From Bacillota bacterium (GTDB lineage Bacteria; Bacillota; Clostridia; Tissierellales; Peptoniphilaceae): a stretch of 33,346 nucleotides of DNA. The notes under the pieces are model-generated. The model did not search any database and had not been told where the DNA came from. It saw only the letters and a program-made list of their open reading frames with translations. The stretch spans positions 1 to 33,346 of the forward strand of contig JAEZWM010000098.1 of NCBI GenBank assembly GCA_023443025.1, written 5' to 3'. The translations under genes were made by a program, and so were the position numbers. Below are positions 25,045 to 32,855 of the stretch, in pieces (the first letter of the stretch is position 1; the number at the start of each line of letters is the position of its first letter).

Positions 25045-25060
25045 TGCAACTCTTATGCCA
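25045..25060 (-). promoter_or_regulatory. Sigma-54 (-24/-12) promoter of the ubiX-ubiD-BMC operon
   Basis: The minus strand reads TGGCAT-AAGAG-TTGCA (25060-25045). This matches the RpoN consensus TGGCAC-N5-TTGCA at all but one position, with the invariant GG and GC ten bases apart. Transcription would start near 25033, about 30 bases before the ubiX ATG. A GAFTGA-containing sigma-54 activator is encoded just upstream (26467-27846). Confidence 0.88.
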
Positions 25061-25241
25061 ATATTCTCATGTAGAACTAATCGATATTAAGTACTGGTTT
25101 AAAAATCCATTAAATATATAGTTTTGGTTTATAACGTAAATAAGATTAAAAGAATAAGAAAATATAAATTTTTTATGTTTTACTAATAATATTACTTTAT
25201 AAGTAAAGTTAGACATATTCATAACTATTTAATGCAAATAA
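25061..25241 (-). promoter_or_regulatory. Upstream region of the sigma-54 promoter with candidate activator site
   Basis: This AT-rich stretch between the sigma-54 promoter and the MFS terminator holds an inverted repeat TTACTT-TAT-AAGTAA (25192-25206), overlapping ACTTTA-TAAG-TAAAGT (25194-25209). It lies about 165 bases before the predicted start, the right distance for an NtrC-type enhancer site. In AT-rich DNA such repeats can arise by chance. Nothing else stands out in the stretch. Confidence 0.4.
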
Positions 25242-25299
25242 AAAGCATTCTCTTGGAATGGTTTTCACTAAATTGGAAATCTTTTCCAAAGAATGCTTT
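25242..25299 (-). terminator. Terminator of the kinase-regulator-MFS operon
   Basis: Long inverted repeat: AAAGCATTCTCTTGGAA (25242-25258) against TTCCAAAGAATGCTTT (25284-25299), with one unpaired base, and a 25-base loop. On the minus strand it is followed by TTTTTATTTG. It lies 12 bases after the MFS stop codon and insulates that operon from the sigma-54 promoter. Confidence 0.85.
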
Positions 25300-25310
25300 A
25301 TTTATCAGTA

Positions 25311-26483
25311 TTATACTTTTATAGAATAGATCTTCTCTCCTGCTAAATAGAATATAAAACTTAAAATAAACAATATGCTTAAAGAAATTGAATATCCTCC
25401 GCTTATATCTTTAAGATACCCGAACGTTGTTGGTCCAATAGATGCTATTCCATATCCAACGGCTTGTGATATTGCAGACAGATTAATCAAATCTTTAGCA
25501 TCTTTTGACTTTAAAAATATTAATGTCATATTTAGTGAAATACCATTACCCATACCTATTCCCATAAATACAGCTAAACTTAAAACTAAAAATATACTAG
25601 CATTATCAATAAAAAAAGCAAGAATAACACTAAAAACATACAGTATTGGAAAGCATCTAATTATTATATTAGCTCGTTTTACATAGAGAATAGGACACAA
25701 AAGAGCAGAAAAGACTGAAATAATTTGAATAATAAATACCATCATTGAAGAAAACCAAGTTGAATATCCTGCCTCTATAAATATAGGATAAAGCCACATA
25801 GTAAGTGTGTAAAACAATAGAGATTGTAACCCACTATGAATACAAATTAAATATAATAATTTTCCTTTTGTTACACCAACTGGTTTTTCAAAAATAGTAA
25901 ATTCATCCAGATATATTTGATTTTCTTTTTTAACAAAGTACCATATTGCAAGCATAAGTATCGCTACCAGTATGTAAAAACTATAAATACCATTTTCTCC
26001 CAACCGTGATTTATAGATAAACGGAGAGATATAAATTCCGAATCCAGCCCAAAAATTTAAACCACTGGTGTATGCTCCCATACCATATCTTTTATCAATC
26101 GGTAAGATTTTTATTATAGCTGGAATCAAAACATTGGCTATAGATATCCCTATTGCCATAACAGAAATACCAATTAAAACAAAGCTCCATCTGTTAATCA
26201 ACTTTAAGCAGTGACCAGCTATAATAAGAATAAAAAAACTAAAAATCACTTTATCGATACCAATTCTATTAGTTAGTATTGGTACAAAAAGAGAAGTTAT
26301 ACAAAATATAATTAAGGGTAATGAACCTACAAAACCAACTTCCATCATAGATAAGGAATACTTGCTAGCTAGCTCTGCCTTTATAGGGCTCATAGCTGTT
26401 ATAGTAGCTCTTAGTAAAATTCCAATCAATGTGAAGAATACATATGGAACACTACTTTTAAATATATTATTCTGCATGTTCAA
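25311..26483 (-). CDS. MFS carrier (CynX/NimT-like)
   Basis: A 390-residue protein with about 12 hydrophobic helices. Features are those of the major facilitator superfamily: SLMMEVGFVGSLPLIIF after helix 1, the loop after helix 2, and a matching second half with SQAVGYGIASIGPTTFGYLKD. The pattern is nearest to the cyanate/nitroimidazole (CynX/NimT) group. The charged loop motif between helices 2 and 3 is reduced to TNRIGIDK. It overlaps the end of the response-regulator gene by 17 bases, so it is made with the sensory pair. It may bring the inducing compound to the cytoplasmic sensor, which is inference. Substrate not known. Confidence 0.88.
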   Translation of the reverse strand: MNMQNNIFKSSVPYVFFTLIGILLRATITAMSPIKAELASKYSLSMMEVGFVGSLPLIIFCITSLFVPILTNRIGIDKVIFSFFILIIAGHCLKLINRWSFVLIGISVMAIGISIANVLIPAIIKILPIDKRYGMGAYTSGLNFWAGFGIYISPFIYKSRLGENGIYSFYILVAILMLAIWYFVKKENQIYLDEFTIFEKPVGVTKGKLLYLICIHSGLQSLLFYTLTMWLYPIFIEAGYSTWFSSMMVFIIQIISVFSALLCPILYVKRANIIIRCFPILYVFSVILAFFIDNASIFLVLSLAVFMGIGMGNGISLNMTLIFLKSKDAKDLINLSAISQAVGYGIASIGPTTFGYLKDISGGYSISLSILFILSFIFYLAGEKIYSIKV

Positions 26484-27846
26484 GGATATTCATCTCCTCT
26501 TTGTAAAGTTTCAGTTTATTTCTAATTGTCCTTTCTGTTACTCCTAAAACTTTTGCAGCTTCATCTCTATTGTAATCAAGCTGTTTTAATGTTTCTAGGA
26601 TAATTTGCCTTTCTGCTTCTTGTAAACTGACACCAAGAAAAAGAGGGATGAGTTTTTTTGTTTTTCTATTATTCTCTTCTGTCTCTAAAAAATCCTCCTC
26701 TAAATCAATATAATCAAGTATACCATCTTCAGATAGAGCAATAGCTCTTTCAATAATATTTTCTAATTCTCTAATGTTTCCAGGAAAGCTATATTCAGAA
26801 AGTTTTTTACAAAATTCATCAGTGATTGTATCAATCTTTTTACCTAATAATGTAGAATACTTGTAAATAAATAGTTCCATAAGTTTAAATAAATCTTCTT
26901 TTCTTTCATATAGTGGCGGAACATGTATGTTTATTACATTTAGCCGATAATATAAATCTTTTCTAAACTTCCCCTGATTAATTAGCTCCACTAGATCTTG
27001 ATTTGTTGCAGCTATAAGTCTAACATCAACTTTCTTTGGTTTTGATCCCCCAAGTGGAAATACTTCTTTTTCCTGAATAACTCTAAGTAACTTCGTCTGT
27101 AAGTTTAAATCCATTTCACCAATCTCATCAAGTAAAAATGTACCACCATCACAGAGTTCTATCATACCGACTTTATCAGTTGTCGCACCTGTAAATGCAC
27201 CTTTTTTATAACCAAAAAGTTCCGATTCTAAAAGATTTGAAGGTATTGCCGCACAATTTATAACCCCAAATTTATTCATCTTACGATTACCTTGGTAATG
27301 AACATGTTTAGCTAGCATAGTTTTTCCAGTACCACTCTCACCTGTAAGCAGAATTGTTGAATGTATATCCTTTACTTTTTCGATAGTTTGGATTACTTTT
27401 TTCATAGCTGGTGATTCAGCTACTATGCCGTAATCAGAGTACTTTGTGTTTAACCGTTCGTTAAGATACTCTATTTCTTTATATAGTTCACTGAATTTTA
27501 ACCCTTGTTCTATTATTAGTTCAAGTTCATTCAAGTCTATAGGTTTATTAATGTAGTGAAAAACACCTTCTTTAATTGCTTTAATAATTAATTCAACACT
27601 TCCATATGCTGTCATAAGTATAACAACAGCATTTGAATTTATTGCTCTAATTTTATAAAATAAATCCATTCCCGATTCTTGTGATAATCTTAAATCTGTA
27701 ATAATCAGATTTATTTGTTCACTGTTATAAATATTTATTGCTTCTTTAATATTAGTAGCTGTGAAAATTCTATATTTATCTTTTAGAGCGAAACGAAGTG
27801 TTTCACAGATTAGGATATCATCATCAATTATTAATATTTTTTTCAT
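26467..27846 (-). CDS. NtrC-family sigma-54-dependent response regulator
   Basis: A 459-residue regulator in three parts. Receiver domain, residues 1-120, with the acidic pocket D8-D10, phosphoacceptor D51 (IITDLRL) and K in HYINKPID. AAA+ domain with Walker A GESGTGKT, an intact GAFTGA loop (KKGAFTGATTDKVG) that contacts sigma-54, and the Walker B-type LLDEIGEM. A Fis-type helix-turn-helix ends the protein (NRDEAAKVLGVTERTIRNKL). Everything needed to activate a sigma-54 promoter is present, and a strong one lies directly downstream in front of ubiX. It overlaps the kinase gene by 23 bases. Confidence 0.97.
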   Translation of the reverse strand: MKKILIIDDDILICETLRFALKDKYRIFTATNIKEAINIYNSEQINLIITDLRLSQESGMDLFYKIRAINSNAVVILMTAYGSVELIIKAIKEGVFHYINKPIDLNELELIIEQGLKFSELYKEIEYLNERLNTKYSDYGIVAESPAMKKVIQTIEKVKDIHSTILLTGESGTGKTMLAKHVHYQGNRKMNKFGVINCAAIPSNLLESELFGYKKGAFTGATTDKVGMIELCDGGTFLLDEIGEMDLNLQTKLLRVIQEKEVFPLGGSKPKKVDVRLIAATNQDLVELINQGKFRKDLYYRLNVINIHVPPLYERKEDLFKLMELFIYKYSTLLGKKIDTITDEFCKKLSEYSFPGNIRELENIIERAIALSEDGILDYIDLEEDFLETEENNRKTKKLIPLFLGVSLQEAERQIILETLKQLDYNRDEAAKVLGVTERTIRNKLKLYKEEMNILEHAE

Positions 27847-29548
27847 TAGAACCCTCCATATATTTTAAAAGAGTTAGAGTTACTTTAGTGCCATCCTCTT
27901 GTGAATTTATTGATATTGTTCCTTTGTTTTCATCCATTAATTTATGACATATATACAATCCCAAACCGGTCCCGGAATCTTTATCGGTAAAAAACGGATC
28001 AAAAACGTAGTCAATTTTTTCTTCACTTATTCCTTTTCCATGGTCTATAATAGCTATACTTAGATACTTGTCTTCATATGCTGTTTTACTTTGAATTATT
28101 ATCCTACCACCTTGAAAAGATGCGTCAACAGCATTCAAAATGACGTTCGTTATAACCTGTCTGAAATTTTTCTTATCGACCCATACCTTTTGATTTTCTT
28201 CTACTTCATTTATTATTTCTATTTGTTTATCAAATTTCATAAGTTTAATTGTCATGTCAATAACTTCCCTACAGTCTACAACTTCCATAAATGGCTTTTG
28301 AGGTTTTGTATACTGCAAAAGCTCATCAATCAGCTCATTTAATATTTCAATTTGTTGTGGAAGATTAGTTATTATTGATTCTCTGAATTCTGAATCATCA
28401 TATAGCTTTGGAAGAAGATCTACATAGTTTTTAATCGATGTTAGAGGATTCTTTACTTCATGAGCAACTGATCCGACAATCCTGCTGAGAGATTTAAGTT
28501 TGTTATAGCTTTTCATTTTCATATCTGCAATTCTACTTTTAGTTTCATTAGATATACTTATAACAGCACCATTAATATTTCCAAGATTATCGTGTACAGG
28601 AGTTGCACAGTATGAGAGATAAAGCTCTCTATCATTAATAGTAGTTTTTAGATTATTCATTATACTCTCTTCATAGCCATCCATAACTCTCCTAATTATT
28701 GAAACTGGAATTATCCTATCTATACCAGAAGAAAACACATCATTTCCTACCAGATTCTTATTTTCAAATAAAGAAGTAGCAATTTTATTTACTTGGATTA
28801 TTTTCCCAAGAGCATCAATATAAATGACAGCAGTATCTGAGTAATCCACAAATCTTTGATCAAATTTACTAAGTATTGCGCCAAACCATTTCTCATAGAT
28901 TTCATCATAAACACCATTCTGTTTTATAATATTTAAGCCTTCATTAATAAGATCAAGAACATGTTTATTCTTTGGTCTAACCGCATAACAAAGTTTTGAC
29001 ATTTCAATAGGTTCTCCTATTGTCATCAGTTCCTTATCTTTAAAATATTTATTCATTAAGTAGAGAATGGTCATCCTATTACCTGCTATTGCATCGATGT
29101 TCCCTTTAAATAATTCTTCTAGAATCTCATTATGGTTTGAAAATAACTTTAATTCTCCGGTTTGCAGTGTATCTCTTCTTTCTTTAAGAAAATCATGAGT
29201 TACCGCATCCTCCTGCACTCCTATACTTAGATTTTTAAGCTTTTCAAAACAAATAGAACCATCACAAGATTTATCTACATAGAAGGAGTGGGAAACTGTT
29301 AGATAACTATCAGAAAACTCTAGATATTCTTCACGGCCTTTTGATCTGAATATCCCCTGGTAAATATAATCTTCATCTGTTTTGCTGTATTCAATAACAT
29401 CTGACCAGTCTAATAATTGAACTGTTCCATCTAAACACAGTCTATCGCATAAAGAATTTGTTATATCATTATTAAAACCAGTTATATTACCATCCTTAAT
29501 ATAATCAAAGGGAGGGTAGTTGTTTTCTCCTATAAATTTATAAGTCAT
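27824..29548 (-). CDS. Histidine kinase with solute-binding-type sensor and no membrane segment
   Basis: A 574-residue kinase. Residues 1-225 form a bacterial solute-binding domain (family 3): FIGENNYPPFDYIKDG, GFNNDITNSLC, and a C-terminal QNGVYDEIYEKWFG. Residues about 235-345 form a PAS domain (DTAVIYIDALGKIIQVN). HisKA follows with H363 (VAHEVKNPLT), then the ATPase with NVILNAVDAS, DHGKGIS and GTGLGLYICHK. Unlike most kinases of this kind there is no signal peptide before the binding domain and no helix between it and PAS. The first ATG is the start: an in-frame TAA lies 18 bases upstream, and no good ribosome site precedes it. Probably a cytoplasmic sensor of an internal small molecule. 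Confidence 0.93.
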   Translation of the reverse strand: MTYKFIGENNYPPFDYIKDGNITGFNNDITNSLCDRLCLDGTVQLLDWSDVIEYSKTDEDYIYQGIFRSKGREEYLEFSDSYLTVSHSFYVDKSCDGSICFEKLKNLSIGVQEDAVTHDFLKERRDTLQTGELKLFSNHNEILEELFKGNIDAIAGNRMTILYLMNKYFKDKELMTIGEPIEMSKLCYAVRPKNKHVLDLINEGLNIIKQNGVYDEIYEKWFGAILSKFDQRFVDYSDTAVIYIDALGKIIQVNKIATSLFENKNLVGNDVFSSGIDRIIPVSIIRRVMDGYEESIMNNLKTTINDRELYLSYCATPVHDNLGNINGAVISISNETKSRIADMKMKSYNKLKSLSRIVGSVAHEVKNPLTSIKNYVDLLPKLYDDSEFRESIITNLPQQIEILNELIDELLQYTKPQKPFMEVVDCREVIDMTIKLMKFDKQIEIINEVEENQKVWVDKKNFRQVITNVILNAVDASFQGGRIIIQSKTAYEDKYLSIAIIDHGKGISEEKIDYVFDPFFTDKDSGTGLGLYICHKLMDENKGTISINSQEDGTKVTLTLLKYMEGSNEKNINN

Positions 29549-29671
29549 TTTTAATTTACGATATTATATGATTCTAATATCTTAAACTCCTTTCTAAAAA
29601 GATTTACTTTTTCAATATTATAATCTTATCTGTTATAATTAACATGCAATAATTAAGCCAACTAATAAATA

Positions 29672-29709
29672 GAATAAAAGGTTGCCATTATTATACGAAT
29701 GACAACCTT
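29672..29709 (-). terminator. Terminator of the permease-hydrolase operon
   Basis: AAGGTTGCCATT (29678-29689), an 8-base loop and AATGACAACCTT (29698-29709) form a 12-pair stem with one wobble. TTTTATTC follows on the minus strand. It lies just after the isochorismatase-type stop codon. Left of it is a TATAAT (29622-29617) with a weak -35, the likely kinase operon promoter. Confidence 0.88.
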
Positions 29710-29715
29710 CTGTTA

Positions 29716-30306
29716 TTATTTTATATGTTCTTTTAATTCTTTTGATTCAACTACATCACCAATTACGTAATCTATATTTTGAAGAAATGCTTCATGTAAT
29801 TCAATGCTCGTTCCTGCTACTGCATCACTAACAACTATAGGTTGTATATCACGTTGTATAGCATCAAAAGCGGTTCCATAAACACAAACATTTGTTGCAA
29901 CTCCAGCTATAATTAAACATGTTCTATCAAATGCTTTCAACAATATCTCAAGATCTGTTAAGTAAAAGCCGCTATATCTCCTCTTCTTTATAATATATTC
30001 CCGATTTGTAGGAATAAGTTCTTTTACTATTTCAACGCCGTGAGTTCCTTCAACACAATGTTCTGGTTCACTTCTAATTATCTCAAGTCCAAAATCAATT
30101 TTCTGATGTCTATGTTCCTCTTGTGTATAAAAAACAGGTATGTCTAACGAATGTGCCCACTCTCTTAGATTATTTATTACCGGAATTAGATCTCTTCCAT
30201 TAGGACATTCAATTGGCGCTCCTTCTAGTATAAAATCATTTTGCATATCGATAATGATTAGTGCACAATCTTTTACACTAACTCTTTCTAGATTAGATAT
30301 ATTCAT
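29716..30306 (-). CDS. Isochorismatase-family cysteine hydrolase
   Basis: A 196-residue cysteine hydrolase. The catalytic triad of the family is visible: D20 in ALIIIDMQNDF, K in IKKRRYSGF and C in IAGVATNVCVYGTA, with the typical non-proline cis-peptide segment GVATN just before the cysteine. Length is normal. Relatives cleave isochorismate, nicotinamide, N-carbamoyl compounds, ureides or biuret. Here it follows an NCS2-like permease by eight bases, which favours a purine, pyrimidine or ureide-type amide substrate. It may be the last step of the same ring catabolism as the BMC operon, but a separate LysR-controlled promoter is likely. Confidence 0.92.
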   Translation of the reverse strand: MNISNLERVSVKDCALIIIDMQNDFILEGAPIECPNGRDLIPVINNLREWAHSLDIPVFYTQEEHRHQKIDFGLEIIRSEPEHCVEGTHGVEIVKELIPTNREYIIKKRRYSGFYLTDLEILLKAFDRTCLIIAGVATNVCVYGTAFDAIQRDIQPIVVSDAVAGTSIELHEAFLQNIDYVIGDVVESKELKEHIK

Positions 30307-30314
30307 ATTCCCTC

Positions 30315-31367
30315 CTAAAAAATAGAAACTATTAATTTAATAAATAAGCCTGAAATCATCCCAACAAACGGATCAACAAGTGCCGTAACCAAGCCTGTTA
30401 CACCTGCTACTGCTGGATCGGTCTGTACTGCTGAAACTATATTACTTGGAAATACAATAACTGATCCAAGAATAAATAAAAAACCACATATAGTTTCATT
30501 CTTAATAAATTTTGCAACTCTTGGTAGAATTTTTAGTAAAAGCACTATCATCAATATTAGCATCATCAAAATACCACTTATTTTAGGATTTGGAGCAACG
30601 GCTGTACCACTTATTATTGCCTCAACGGGTCCTCCACCAAATATTGCACTTACAGAATCTCCAATCCCTGAATAAATTGTTATATAATCAACATTTACTT
30701 TTGTATTCGCTAGGTTCCCCGTAATACTTCCATAAGCTATATTTCCACCAATTTGAAGTGTTACTAAAGCCAGAACACTACGAATAATCTTTTTATTAAG
30801 AGTAATTTTTAATAACTTAAATTTCTCATCCGCAAGATTTGTTTTTTCATTCTTTATGATATTTCGATTTAATATATTATCTACCACTGCACTTCCAAAT
30901 ACACATAGAACTATGGTAATAACTAAGTCTTTAGTTGTAAAATACGATAATGTTGCAATTATTAATGAAATTCCCCCAACTAACTTATTAGATTTTATCA
31001 TGTCAATAGAAACTATACATAAAGTTATCCCAACACCAGCCATCATTCCTTGTAGAATGGCAGGTCCAATAAAGTCTATTGTAGGCTCTAATAATCCTAG
31101 AGCACCAATAATCGTCATTACAACTCCAGTGAAAAAAACAATATTTAATCTCTCTTGCTTGTTATCCGATAACTTACCGGCAAGTACAATAGATTCGGCT
31201 TGAAATGAAATCGGTGCAACTTGATTAAAAAATATCATCCCTACAATACCAACACCGAATGCTATCGATGTTGGGAAAGCTGCAAATCCATATGTTAACG
31301 CTAATAACCCTTGTGGCAGACCATTCAAAACCACTGCTATTGCAGCTAGTATGTCTTGTAGTGTCAT
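30315..31367 (-). CDS. NCS2-like permease (xanthine/uracil-type), short form
   Basis: A 350-residue membrane protein with about 10-12 hydrophobic segments. The N-terminal region LPQGLLALTYGFAAFPTSIA and the later GVVMTIIGALGLLEPTIDFIGPAILQGMMAGVGI resemble NCS2/AzgA-type nucleobase carriers. The C-terminal half contains GGGPVEAIISGTAVAPNPKISGI, where these carriers have their substrate-site motif. At 350 residues it is shorter than the usual 430-450. ATAGGAGGTAACA precedes the ATG, so the start is firm and the protein is truly short or belongs to a compact subgroup. Cotranscribed with the isochorismatase-type hydrolase and divergent from the LysR gene. Confidence 0.8.
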   Translation of the reverse strand: MTLQDILAAIAVVLNGLPQGLLALTYGFAAFPTSIAFGVGIVGMIFFNQVAPISFQAESIVLAGKLSDNKQERLNIVFFTGVVMTIIGALGLLEPTIDFIGPAILQGMMAGVGITLCIVSIDMIKSNKLVGGISLIIATLSYFTTKDLVITIVLCVFGSAVVDNILNRNIIKNEKTNLADEKFKLLKITLNKKIIRSVLALVTLQIGGNIAYGSITGNLANTKVNVDYITIYSGIGDSVSAIFGGGPVEAIISGTAVAPNPKISGILMMLILMIVLLLKILPRVAKFIKNETICGFLFILGSVIVFPSNIVSAVQTDPAVAGVTGLVTALVDPFVGMISGLFIKLIVSIF

Positions 31368-31688
31368 TGTTACCTCCTATTTTTGTACAGCAAAATACTC
31401 ATTATATTTACAATATAATTCGCTTGTCTTTTATTATTGAGTATATTGACTATTAAGTTTTTTACAAGATTTGAGTTTAGCTATATACTAACTCTAAGAT
31501 CTTTTCTAGTAGGCTGTCATATATTTTATTAGTGATATCACTTTTTCCTAGGTAACTTTAGTATAACACCTTGCAAAAGTATTGTATAATATATTTATGC
31601 AATCATTATCATAGCTTTTTGTTATAATTAAGTTTGTTTTAGATACTATTTCGATATATAATAAAAAAGTGTAAAGGGTGAAGGCAAT
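31368..31688. promoter_or_regulatory. Divergent promoter region between permease and lysR
   Basis: A 321-base AT-rich gap. Leftward: TATAAT (31406-31401) and AAGACA (31430-31425), 18 bases apart, about 35 bases before the permease ATG. Rightward: an extended -10 TGT-TATAAT (31620-31628), with a second candidate TATAAT at 31585-31590. A LysR protein normally binds such a region to control both directions. I see many loose T-N11-A half patterns but no single convincing box. Confidence 0.6.
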
Positions 31689-32573
31689 ATGACATTAAGA
31701 ATATATCAATACGTTGTAACATTGGCAGAAGAATCTAACTTTACTAAAGCTGCTAAAAAACTGTACATTTCGCAACCTTCGTTAAGTCAGATAATTAGAC
31801 GGGAAGAAGAGCGATTAGGCTTCGATTTGTTCAATCGTACTCAGAATATTATAACTCCAACACAATTAGGACTTGAATATATTAAATGGGCTAAAATAAT
31901 TCTTAATTTAAGCAGTAAAATGCATAATAGATTAGAATGCATTGCTTTTAATGATACTCAGATCATAAACATTGGAATATTACCAGAGTGCTCTGCATTT
32001 ATTCTACCAAAACCACTAAAACAATTTAGAGAAAAGTTTCCCAATGCTATTATAAAGATAGTTGAACTTAGTAGCAATGATTTACACGAAAAATTAGAAG
32101 ATGATGATTTGGATTTCATAATAGGATTAACCCATCCCGATTCATTGAAGTATATAAGCATTCCACTATATAACGAAAAAATTGTTTTAGCAATGTCAAA
32201 TAATTACCTAAGTAATACAAAACCTGGTACGGAAGTCAATCTACAATCTTTTGAACATTGCCATTTTGTACTTATGAATGATGGCCAGTTTTTAAACAAG
32301 GTCACTTATCAACTCTGTCAAGAAGCAGGATTTTCACCTAGGATATCAACTATTTGTTATAATTTGGAAACGGCTTTACATATGGTTAAAGCTGGCGTAG
32401 GTGTATCATTAATTCCAGATTTGATGATACGCTTAGTAGAGGATATTGATTATTACCCTTTGAAAGATATAGAACTAAAGTCTCAAATATCTATAGTATA
32501 TCCAAGAAGCAACATTTTAAGCGATCACGCTAAGAATTTAATTGATTTTATTAAGAAAAATGTGACTAGATAA
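31689..32573 (+). CDS. LysR-family transcriptional regulator
   Basis: A 294-residue LysR protein, the only plus-strand gene in the window. The N-terminal winged helix (residues 1-60: YVVTLAEESNFTKAAKKLYI, SQPSLSQIIRREEERLGFDLF) is canonical. The effector-binding domain starts near residue 92 (IINIGILPECSAFILP) and includes VKAGVGVSLIPDLMI. A GGGTGAAGG ribosome site precedes the ATG. Divergence from the permease-hydrolase operon suggests it activates that operon in response to the transported compound. A weak hairpin ATAACTC/GAGTTAT (32589-32609) after the stop could aid termination but has no T tract. Confidence 0.95.
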   Translation: MTLRIYQYVVTLAEESNFTKAAKKLYISQPSLSQIIRREEERLGFDLFNRTQNIITPTQLGLEYIKWAKIILNLSSKMHNRLECIAFNDTQIINIGILPECSAFILPKPLKQFREKFPNAIIKIVELSSNDLHEKLEDDDLDFIIGLTHPDSLKYISIPLYNEKIVLAMSNNYLSNTKPGTEVNLQSFEHCHFVLMNDGQFLNKVTYQLCQEAGFSPRISTICYNLETALHMVKAGVGVSLIPDLMIRLVEDIDYYPLKDIELKSQISIVYPRSNILSDHAKNLIDFIKKNVTR

Positions 32574-32796
32574 TTCTATATTTTACTAATAACTCTATTT
32601 TTGAGTTATGACAAACCTAACTACTTTAATAAATATACTACTATCTCATTTTTTCTAAGTTGTCAATTATAATTTGTTTGCTATTCGTGTTTAAATACAT
32701 ACTACCAATATTTCCTAGAATCGCAATCATTTATATAATAAATGTGTGACTTAAAATTCTGTTCATTAATAATCTGTGTTTCCTTAAAAATATAAA

Positions 32797-32822
32797 ATCC
32801 AGGTAGCAAAAGCTGCCTGGAT
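32797..32822 (-). terminator. Terminator of the right-edge methyltransferase
   Basis: ATCCAGGTAGC (32797-32807), AAAA, GCTGCCTGGAT (32812-32822) makes an 11-pair stem with one G-U. TTTTATATTTTTAA follows on the minus strand. It lies 33 bases after the methyltransferase stop and shares the CAGGTAGC core with the terminator at 12724-12751. Confidence 0.9.
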
Positions 32823-32855
32823 TAAATTATAAGAAATAAAAGTACTATTCTAAAA

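Noticed and set aside
12724..32822. The accessory block as an integrated phage, plasmid or conjugative element
   Set aside because: No integrase, relaxase, replication or phage structural genes and no direct-repeat attachment sites seen.
12724..32822. The two similar CAGGTAGC hairpins as ends of a mobile element
   Set aside because: Each sits right after a gene and is followed by a T tract, so both are ordinary terminators; the shared core is too short to imply a common element.
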